A DNA stretch of 5,477 nt from Acidimicrobiia bacterium. GTDB lineage: Bacteria; Actinomycetota; Acidimicrobiia; Acidimicrobiales; Hopanoidiivorantaceae. A program made the translations under genes and the position numbers. Where the stretch lies: assembly GCA_020027305.1 (NCBI GenBank), contig JAHRAM010000150.1:1-5477 (forward strand), read 5' to 3'. The notes below the pieces were generated by a model. It searched no databases, was not told the origin of the DNA, and saw only the letters and a list, made by a program, of their open reading frames with translations. Shown one piece after another: positions 1 through 4,816 of the stretch (within the stretch, counting starts at the first letter, position 1; each line of letters starts with the position of its first letter).

Positions 1-3
1 CTG

Positions 4-29
4 ACTTATCAAATGCATAAGTTGATTTG
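4..29. repeat. Overlapping small inverted repeats at the window edge
   Basis: ACTTAT (4-9) is the exact reverse complement of ATAAGT (17-22), with a 7-base loop. CAAAT (10-14) is the exact reverse complement of ATTTG (25-29), so two mutually exclusive short hairpins can be drawn. The second is followed by only a short T/A-rich stretch. It could be the remains of a weak terminator for an upstream gene, an operator, or chance in AT-rich DNA. The stems are short and have no GC-rich core, so confidence is low. Confidence 0.2.
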
Positions 30-36
30 TTAATAT

Positions 37-70
37 AAAAAAGCGCTAGTGAAAAGTTTAAAACATATTT
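37..70 (+). promoter_or_regulatory. Conserved two-block upstream element, copy 1
   Basis: Block 1 is AAAAAAGCGC (37-46). Block 2 is the 18-mer at 53-70, AAAGTTTAAAACATATTT. The same two blocks occur at 4739-4776 in front of the fifth gene: block 1 matches 10/10 and block 2 matches 17/18, but the gap between blocks is 6 bases here and 10 there. Block 2 ends 51 bases before the GTG start of the esterase gene. The conservation and position suggest a promoter core or a shared regulator site for the operon. No well-spaced -35/-10 pair stands out in 1-121, so its exact role is inference. Confidence 0.4.
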
Positions 71-110
71 CGTCTAAAAGAAAATCGCCGATTAAAATTA
101 AAAAAAGAAC

Positions 111-115
111 AGGAG
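111..115 (+). promoter_or_regulatory. Ribosome binding site of the esterase gene
   Basis: AGGAG lies 6 bases before the GTG at 122. It is the strongest Shine-Dalgarno match in the window, and it decides for the GTG start over any downstream ATG. Confidence 0.8.
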
Positions 116-121
116 CAAAAA

Positions 122-1063
122 GTGCCACTAGACCCTCAAGCAGAAGCAATCTTGTCAGTCATAAATGCTGACAATGCTGTAGCAGAAGAAAAAATCGACC
201 CAGTGAAAATGCGCGACCAAGTTGCCCAAGCTATGTCGGCAGGGGATGGGAACCCTGTTGCTGTGGCATCAGTGGAAGACCGTGAAATCTCTGGCCCTGA
301 TGGAAACAAAATTCCTATTCGCATTTATAAACCAACTGAAACCGATGAGCTACTGCCAGGAGTTGTGTTCTTTCACGGCGGGGGATGGGTCTATTGCAAT
401 CTTGACACCCATGATGGGCAGGTTCGCGACATAGCAAATATCTCAGGTGCCATCTTCATTTCAGTTGACTATCGGTTGGCTCCAGAAAACCCCTATCCAG
501 CTGCTGTGGATGATTGCTATGCGGCAACAGAATGGGTGGCAGCCAATGCTATCGAGCTGGGAATTGATAAAGAGCGACTTGCAGTTTGTGGTGATAGCGC
601 AGGCGGAAATCTTGCAGCCGTGGTTTCTCAGATGGCTCGCGACCGAGCAGCGCCGTTCAATCTAAAGTTCCAACTGCTTATTTATCCAGTCTGTGATATT
701 GATGCATCGGCTTATAAATCAATGGAAGAAAACGCTACGGGATATTTTCTAACGCGAAATGCAATGGAACAAATGTTTGAACTATATGTAGGGGCAAAAA
801 CTTCAGACGACCCTTACGCTGCCCCCATAAAAGCAAAAGACCTTTCGGCGCTTCCGCCCGCACTTATTATCACGGCAGAATACGACCCGCTTAGAGATGA
901 GGGCGAAGCCTATGGCAAGAAGCTACAAGAGGCAGGCACGCCCACCAAAGTCAGCCGATATGATGGAATGTTCCACGGGTTTTTTGCGATGGCAGATTTT
1001 ATTGACAAAGCAAAGGATGCCAGAGCTGAAGCAGGCGCTGCTTTGAAGGAAGCATTATTTTAA
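122..1063 (+). CDS. Alpha/beta hydrolase, HSL (family IV) esterase/lipase type
   Basis: This 313-residue protein is predicted to be a cytoplasmic carboxylesterase that hydrolyses short-chain acyl or lactone esters. The full signature of the hormone-sensitive-lipase family is visible: the oxyanion-hole motif HGGGW (85-89), the conserved DYRLAPENPYPA (116-127), the nucleophile elbow GDSAGG (157-162, Ser159), the acid in EYDPLRDEG (Asp255) and the catalytic His in MFHGF (His285). The N-terminal 50 residues fit the helical cap usual in this family, and total length is typical (about 300-320). There is no signal peptide. Translation starts at GTG, supported by AGGAG 6 bases upstream. It is the first gene of the putative operon, 47 bases before the flavin monooxygenase, which suggests it acts on that enzyme's substrate or product. 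Fold and catalytic class are secure; the natural substrate is unknown. Confidence 0.95.
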   Translation: MPLDPQAEAILSVINADNAVAEEKIDPVKMRDQVAQAMSAGDGNPVAVASVEDREISGPDGNKIPIRIYKPTETDELLPGVVFFHGGGWVYCNLDTHDGQVRDIANISGAIFISVDYRLAPENPYPAAVDDCYAATEWVAANAIELGIDKERLAVCGDSAGGNLAAVVSQMARDRAAPFNLKFQLLIYPVCDIDASAYKSMEENATGYFLTRNAMEQMFELYVGAKTSDDPYAAPIKAKDLSALPPALIITAEYDPLRDEGEAYGKKLQEAGTPTKVSRYDGMFHGFFAMADFIDKAKDARAEAGAALKEALF

Positions 1064-1064
1064 A

Positions 1065-1072
1065 GAACGTTC
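1065..1072. repeat. 8-base palindrome GAACGTTC just after the esterase stop
   Basis: GAACGTTC is a perfect palindrome one base after the TAA stop of the esterase gene, followed by an A-rich run. It has no loop, so it is not an intrinsic terminator on the + strand. It could be a protein-binding site or chance. Confidence 0.15.
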
Positions 1073-1080
1073 AAAAAATA

Positions 1081-1106
1081 AAAAAGGCGAAATAAAAAGG
1101 CGAAAT
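1081..1106 (+). repeat. Tandem duplication of a 13-base RBS segment before the monooxygenase
   Basis: The 13-mer AAAAAGGCGAAAT occurs twice head to tail (1081-1093 and 1094-1106), followed by AAAA and the ATG at 1111. Each copy carries an AAGG Shine-Dalgarno-like core. The second (1097-1100) lies 10 bases from the ATG and is the likely functional site; the first is 23 bases away and probably too far. This looks like a slippage duplication that moved or doubled the ribosome binding site in the 47-base gap between genes 1 and 2. Confidence 0.7.
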
Positions 1107-1110
1107 AAAA

Positions 1111-2403
1111 ATGAAGTTCCACTGGTTTCACTTGATGTCTTATCCAGACCTCCCAGATGATTTCCGTGAAAAAAATCGTTCGGTGTGGGTGGATGTCGAC
1201 CCAAACCTCTATGACCCAGAGGTCGGGCATCACGCCTATAACGAATATTTAGACGAGCTGGAATATGCCGGTCAGATGGGTTTTGATGGGATTTGCGTGA
1301 ACGAGCATCATCAAAATGCCTATGGGTTGATGCCATCCCCTAACTTGATGGCTGCCACACTTGCTAGGCGAACCACCGAACCCAAGATTGTAGTGATGGG
1401 AAACTCAGTTGCGCTCTATAACCCGCCAACCAGAATTGCTGAAGAGTTTGCGATGTTAGATTGCCTATCTGGCGGAAGGCTGGTGGCAGGGTTTCCAGTC
1501 GGCACCCCGATGGATACAATATTTTCTTATGGCGAACCGCCTGCCACCCTTAGGGAAAAATATCGAGAAGGCGTTGAGCTGATTCTTAGAGCGTGGCAAG
1601 AGCCAGAGCCTTTTGCCTTCAATGGAAAATACACCCAGCTTCGATATGTGAACCCGTGGCCTCGCCCGCTCCAGAAGCCTCATCCACCAGTTTGGATTCC
1701 TGGCGGGGGAGCAAGCGTTGAGACTTGGCGTTGGTGTGGCGAACATAATTTCTTGTATGCCTATCTTTCATATTTTGGCTATGAAGCAGCTGTTAAATCT
1801 ATGGACGCCTATTGGGAAACCATGGCTGAAATGAATATCGACCAAAATCCATATCGAGCGGGCTTCCTTCAGTTTGTCGGTGTGGCAGACACCGATGCCG
1901 AAGCAGAAAAACTCTATGCCGAGCCAGCGCTTTATTTCTACAACCGATGTCTCCACTGGTATCCTGGTTTCACATCTGCTGCTGGTTATATGAGCGTGGA
2001 ATCAATGAGAAAGGGAATCAAAAGCCAAGTGGCACAAGCTGGCTCTGCCCTTTCTTCAATCGGGCAAGTCACATCAACAGAAACCAGCTGGAAAGAAATC
2101 GTAGACAAAAGCTATGTGATTTGTGGAAGCCCTGACACCGTTGTTGAACGGCTAGAAGATTTGGCTACTCGGCTAAATGTCGGGCACCTAATGCTTTTGC
2201 TTCAGTTTGGCAATATGGGAAAGGAGCTGACGATGCAAAATACCCATCGGTTTGCCACAGAGGTGATGCCAAAGTTGAGGGATAAGTTTGGCGATCATGT
2301 TGACCACTGGTGGCCCAGCTCGGGTTTGGCAAATGAAAAAACGGCACAGCCCGCCCCAATTAATTCGGAGTTAGGTGGCAACTCTCAACCAACGCCAGAT
2401 TGA
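1111..2403 (+). CDS. LLM-class flavin-dependent monooxygenase (bacterial luciferase-like)
   Basis: This 430-residue protein is predicted to be a cytoplasmic TIM-barrel oxygenase of the bacterial luciferase superfamily, using reduced FMN (or F420) supplied by a separate reductase. Visible hallmarks are the first strand KFHWFHLMSY (2-11), the VNEHH motif (63-67) typical of this subgroup, the family signature DCLSGGRLVAG (117-127) followed by FPVGTP (128-133), the PPVWIPGGG strand (192-200) and the late GSPDTVVERL helix start (339-348). After a HWWP end (399-402) there is a roughly 28-residue Pro/Asn/Ser-rich tail that looks disordered. The ATG at 1111 starts exactly at strand 1 and has AAGG 10 bases upstream. 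The stop overlaps the next gene's ATG in TGATG. Members catalyse hydroxylation, Baeyer-Villiger oxidation, C-S or C-N cleavage, so the exact reaction cannot be assigned. The flanking esterases make ester or lactone formation attractive, but that is inference. Confidence 0.93.
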   Translation: MKFHWFHLMSYPDLPDDFREKNRSVWVDVDPNLYDPEVGHHAYNEYLDELEYAGQMGFDGICVNEHHQNAYGLMPSPNLMAATLARRTTEPKIVVMGNSVALYNPPTRIAEEFAMLDCLSGGRLVAGFPVGTPMDTIFSYGEPPATLREKYREGVELILRAWQEPEPFAFNGKYTQLRYVNPWPRPLQKPHPPVWIPGGGASVETWRWCGEHNFLYAYLSYFGYEAAVKSMDAYWETMAEMNIDQNPYRAGFLQFVGVADTDAEAEKLYAEPALYFYNRCLHWYPGFTSAAGYMSVESMRKGIKSQVAQAGSALSSIGQVTSTETSWKEIVDKSYVICGSPDTVVERLEDLATRLNVGHLMLLLQFGNMGKELTMQNTHRFATEVMPKLRDKFGDHVDHWWPSSGLANEKTAQPAPINSELGGNSQPTPD

Positions 2404-2405
2404 TG
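2401..2405 (+). promoter_or_regulatory. TGATG stop/start overlap coupling genes 2 and 3
   Basis: The monooxygenase stop TGA (2401-2403) shares its last base with the ATG (2403-2405) of the hydrolase. No good Shine-Dalgarno sits at the usual distance; the nearest candidate, AGGTGG at 2373-2378, is 24 bases away. Translation of gene 3 is therefore probably by termination-reinitiation. A TTG codon at 2400 is also in frame, one codon upstream, but ATG at 2403 is the better start. Confidence 0.75.
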
Positions 2406-3275
2406 GAAGAACTCAATCTTCCATCAGGCAGGAGCGCCAAGGTTTTTACATTTGGCGACAATACTGCTGTAGGTGACAACATCAAAGGAGATAATGCCAG
2501 ACAAGACAATGACAATTATAATGACAGCGACAATTGCAATGACAATAACTTGCCGTTGGTGTTCTTTCACTCAGCTGGTGGGGTCGATGAAAACGACCCT
2601 TTCTTAAATCAGTTGGCCGCCAGCTTTAAGATCTATGCCCCTGTGGCACCAGGATTTAGCGACCTAGAAGAGCTTGACGACCTAGTTTCGGTGTCAGACG
2701 TGGCTCTTCATTATGACGATATTTTAGAAGCGCTCAACATAGCTGAGTTCCACTTGGCAGGGCATTCATTTGGCGGAATGTTTGCTGCTGAATACGCTGC
2801 CCATTATCCCAAAAAAGTTAAAACGCTTTCGCTCATTGCACCAGTTGGGTTGTGGAACGATGATTATCCCGTGCTTGACATTTTCGCTACGCCTCCGCTT
2901 GAGTTAGGGCAATATCTTTTTGGCGACCCCGACTCGGAATTGGCTCAGGCGTTTTCAAGTTTGGCATCTGACATTTCTGGCAATGAAGAAGAAATAGTTG
3001 AAAGCATAATCCAAACTGTTCAGGGGTTAGTCACGGCTGGAAAATATATGATGCCTATACCTGATAGAGGTCTTAACCGAAGACTCTATAGAGTAATAGC
3101 CCCAACACTTTTGATTTGGGGCGAGCGCGACCAAATCGTTTCTGCCAACTATGCCAAAGATTTTGCCAAACTGCTTCGTGATTCAAAAGAATTAATCGTC
3201 AAAGGTGGTGGGCATATGATTACACTTGAATTCACAGACAAACTTGTGGAAGCGATAACAAAGCATGCAAAATAA
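2403..3275 (+). CDS. Alpha/beta hydrolase (GHSFGG type) with Asn/Asp-rich insertion
   Basis: This 290-residue protein (from ATG 2403) is predicted to be a cytoplasmic serine hydrolase of the broad MhpC/BioH-like alpha/beta-hydrolase superfamily. Visible elements are the oxyanion loop FFHSAGG (54-60), the nucleophile elbow GHSFGG (120-125, Ser122), the acid in WGERDQIV (Asp243) and the catalytic His in KGGGHMI (His271); residues 150-225 form the helical lid. Oddly, between the first strand (KVFTF, 13-17) and the second (LPLVFF, 50-55), where family members usually have a short turn, lies a roughly 30-residue stretch made almost only of Asp, Asn and small residues. It probably loops out without breaking the fold. 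The gene is coupled to the monooxygenase by TGATG, and its end overlaps the MFS gene by 11 bases. It may cleave an ester, lactone or C-C bond produced by gene 2. The catalytic triad is intact, so the gene is probably functional; its substrate is unknown. Confidence 0.92.
   Translation: MEELNLPSGRSAKVFTFGDNTAVGDNIKGDNARQDNDNYNDSDNCNDNNLPLVFFHSAGGVDENDPFLNQLAASFKIYAPVAPGFSDLEELDDLVSVSDVALHYDDILEALNIAEFHLAGHSFGGMFAAEYAAHYPKKVKTLSLIAPVGLWNDDYPVLDIFATPPLELGQYLFGDPDSELAQAFSSLASDISGNEEEIVESIIQTVQGLVTAGKYMMPIPDRGLNRRLYRVIAPTLLIWGERDQIVSANYAKDFAKLLRDSKELIVKGGGHMITLEFTDKLVEAITKHAK
2457..2546 (+). repeat. Interspersed GACAAT hexamer repeat encoding Asp-Asn
   Basis: Exact GACAAT copies begin at 2457, 2505, 2511, 2529 and 2541. 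Close variants are at 2475 (GACAAC), 2490 (GATAAT) and 2523 (GACAGC). All are in frame and encode Asp-Asn or Asp-Ser. The array makes the low-complexity insertion at residues 19-48 of the hydrolase. It looks like an expanded and partly decayed in-frame hexanucleotide repeat. Confidence 0.75.
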
Positions 3276-4521
3276 TTCAAGTGACAATTCGTTAAGCGAT
3301 AATTCAGGCAACACTTCAAACAAAATCGCCAATTCCAAAAAAAGCATACGCCAATCCTTTTTGAAATATCAAGTTCACCTTTTCACTGCTGTTGCTGCGA
3401 TGGGCTATGGCTTCATCCTGACTTTGTTTAAGGAGTTAGAAGAAAATTTTGGTTTCAACAAAATCGAACTTGGCATTATCGGTGCTGCTGGTTTCCTCTC
3501 TGGATTTCTCGTTCAAATTTGGTTTGCGCGTTATGCCGACAAGGGTTATGCCTCGCTCATGGTTCGAATCGGAATGATAGCTTCGTGTGCCTCAGCTTTT
3601 TGGATGATTTTTGCTACCCAGTTCTGGCAGTTCTTTTTGGCACGGCTATTTTTAGGGATGGCAGCAGCGCTGATTACCCCTGCTGTCAGGCGAGTAATTA
3701 TTATGAGGAGTGGTGGAAATGTTGGTGGCAACCTTGGCAAGTTGGCAAGTTTTGAGTTGGGGGGATTTGCAGGTGGACCAGCTATTGCTGCACTTTTTGC
3801 CGACCGCCTTGGAGTTCGTGCTCCGTTTATTCTTTTATCGGCTGTGTACGCTGTTTTCTTTTTAGCCTCCTTAGCGCTCAGGCTTAATGTAGAAACAGAT
3901 AGCCCAGAAACAAGTACCAAACGTGCTGTTAGAGAGTTGATAAAAATGCCGAGAGTTCGTGCTGGGGTTTTTATGACTGTTGCACTATTTGCAACGATAG
4001 GAGCTTTTGAGGTTACTTGGTCGCTTTACTTGGGCGAGGCAGGGGCACCCACATGGTTAACGGGGGTTGCTATAACCTTGTTTGCAGTGCCAATGGTATT
4101 TTTGTCACCACTAGCGGGCAGGCTATCTGAAAAAATAAGCCCCATCAAATTAATGACAGTTTCTGTTTTGGGCGCAATGCTTTGCACCGCGATTTATGGA
4201 TTTACCCCTTGGCTTTTTATTCTTTTGCCGTTACCAATAATCCATGGTATATTTGATGCCGTGACATACACTTCAACCCAAGTTACTGTTACCACTTCTG
4301 CCCCCAAACAATATGCTGGTTCAGCACAGGGGTTGCTAAGTGGGGTAGGGTTGCTGGTTGCAGGCATAATTGCCATAGTCGGCGGGATAGTTTATGAGTG
4401 GGCAGGAATTAAAGCTGTCTATCTAGGAACTGCCGCAATTATGGTTCTGATGGTTCTGCTATCTCAGCATGCCAACAGGTCTGCTGACAGGCTGGAAACC
4501 CTTGAGTTGTCAAAAAATTAA
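3265..4521 (+). CDS. Major facilitator superfamily (MFS) transporter, 12 TM
   Basis: This 418-residue inner-membrane protein is predicted to be a secondary transporter for a small organic solute. About twelve hydrophobic helices can be seen, roughly at 36-56, 68-88, 97-116, 119-140, 158-178, 185-206, 233-255, 264-285, 295-313, 315-334, 355-376 and 382-400. A degenerate MFS motif A lies in the loop after TM2 (ARYADKGYASL, 88-98), with its half-repeat after TM8 (GRLSEKISPIK, 285-295). An ARLFLG motif in TM4 matches the RxxxG pattern, and a charged central loop (207-232) links the two halves. The N-terminal 30 residues are a Ser/Asn/Asp-rich cytoplasmic tail. The ATG at 3265 overlaps gene 3 by 11 bases, with GGAAG (3248-3252) 12 bases upstream. 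A TTG at 3361 is a possible alternative start that would remove the tail. Operon position suggests uptake of the pathway substrate or export of a product; direction is not decidable. Confidence 0.93.
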   Translation: MQNNSSDNSLSDNSGNTSNKIANSKKSIRQSFLKYQVHLFTAVAAMGYGFILTLFKELEENFGFNKIELGIIGAAGFLSGFLVQIWFARYADKGYASLMVRIGMIASCASAFWMIFATQFWQFFLARLFLGMAAALITPAVRRVIIMRSGGNVGGNLGKLASFELGGFAGGPAIAALFADRLGVRAPFILLSAVYAVFFLASLALRLNVETDSPETSTKRAVRELIKMPRVRAGVFMTVALFATIGAFEVTWSLYLGEAGAPTWLTGVAITLFAVPMVFLSPLAGRLSEKISPIKLMTVSVLGAMLCTAIYGFTPWLFILLPLPIIHGIFDAVTYTSTQVTVTTSAPKQYAGSAQGLLSGVGLLVAGIIAIVGGIVYEWAGIKAVYLGTAAIMVLMVLLSQHANRSADRLETLELSKN

Positions 4522-4603
4522 ATTTACCTTTAATAGCTGAATTGTTTGCCGCCAACATGTCAATTGTTTCAATATTTATTAGAAAATGATAATTTCAATA
4601 GTT

Positions 4604-4616
4604 GCCTTGACAAGGC
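4604..4616. promoter_or_regulatory. Perfect dyad GCCTTG-A-CAAGGC over the -35 box
   Basis: GCCTTG (4604-4609) and CAAGGC (4611-4616) are exact reverse complements around a single A. The one-base centre disfavours an RNA hairpin and favours a DNA-binding site for a dimeric regulator. It fully covers the candidate -35 TTGACA (4607-4612), the position expected of a repressor operator. No regulator gene is in the window. Confidence 0.35.
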
Positions 4617-4635
4617 GCAAATTGGTTGCTAAATT
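4607..4635 (+). promoter_or_regulatory. Candidate sigma70 promoter for gene 5
   Basis: TTGACA (4607-4612) is a perfect -35 consensus, followed by a 17-base spacer and TAAATT (4630-4635), a 4/6 match to the -10 consensus TATAAT. The spacing is optimal. Transcription would begin near 4642, giving a leader of about 175 bases before the ATG at 4817. The dyad and the second upstream element suggest this region is regulated. Confidence 0.5.
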
Positions 4636-4643
4636 TATTATGA

Positions 4644-4660
4644 TTTATGTAGACCATAAA
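4644..4660 (+). repeat. 6-bp inverted repeat near predicted transcript start
   Basis: TTTATG (4644-4649) and CATAAA (4655-4660) are exact reverse complements separated by TAGAC. It sits just past the predicted start site of the promoter at 4607-4635, so it could be a weak hairpin at the 5' end of the RNA or an operator. It is AT-rich and weak. Confidence 0.25.
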
Positions 4661-4738
4661 AATTCGAAAAATAATTAGCAATTTAAAATACTATGGTTGA
4701 TACAAATTAAAAATAAAATTAAGTAAAAAAGGAAAAGG

Positions 4739-4776
4739 AAAAAAGCGCAATAGTTTATAAAGTTTAAAAAATATTT
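4739..4776 (+). promoter_or_regulatory. Conserved two-block upstream element, copy 2
   Basis: AAAAAAGCGC (4739-4748) and AAAGTTTAAAAAATATTT (4759-4776) match the element upstream of the esterase gene at 37-70. Only one base differs in the second block, and the inter-block gap is 4 bases longer. It ends 40 bases before the ATG of gene 5. The placement at two gene starts suggests a shared promoter type or common regulator site. Confidence 0.4.
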
Positions 4777-4816
4777 TGGGGAGAGCGCTGAAGCTCAAAG
4801 AAAGGCAGAAGCAAAC

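Larger units (their letters stand above)
4522..4816. other. AT-rich intergenic region between operon and gene 5
   Basis: This stretch of 295 bases has no convincing gene. It holds a sigma70-like promoter candidate (4607-4635), a dyad over its -35 box, an inverted repeat just downstream (TTTATG 4644-4649 / CATAAA 4655-4660), a direct repeat AATTGTTT (4540-4547 and 4562-4569), an A/G-rich tract (4703-4744) and the second copy of the two-block element (4739-4776). No GC-rich hairpin with a T-run follows the MFS stop, so no intrinsic terminator for the operon is visible. Confidence 0.6.

Noticed and set aside
22..36. TTGATT and TAATAT as a -35/-10 pair before the esterase gene
   Set aside because: The spacer is only 3 bases, far below the 16-18 needed.
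83..93. AATCG-C-CGATT dyad in the esterase leader
   Set aside because: It is only 5 bp per arm around one base in AT-rich DNA, with no second copy seen, so it could easily be chance.
1055..1336. 93-codon minus-strand open frame across the esterase/monooxygenase junction
   Set aside because: It is antisense to the conserved start of the monooxygenase, and its translation shows no recognisable domain.
2400..2402. TTG as the start codon of the second hydrolase
   Set aside because: The ATG one codon later forms the standard TGATG overlap with the upstream stop and is the more likely start.
3546..3920. 124-codon minus-strand open frame opposite the MFS gene
   Set aside because: It lies entirely inside a well-supported transporter gene and its low-complexity Ala/Lys/Pro-rich translation is typical of an antisense shadow.
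4604..4620. The dyad at 4604-4616 as a transcription terminator for the operon
   Set aside because: The centre is one base, so an RNA hairpin would have to open several pairs, and no T-run follows it.
4586..4678. Small + strand ORF of 30 codons in the intergenic region
   Set aside because: It has no Shine-Dalgarno sequence before its ATG, lies across the better-supported promoter, and encodes nothing recognisable.
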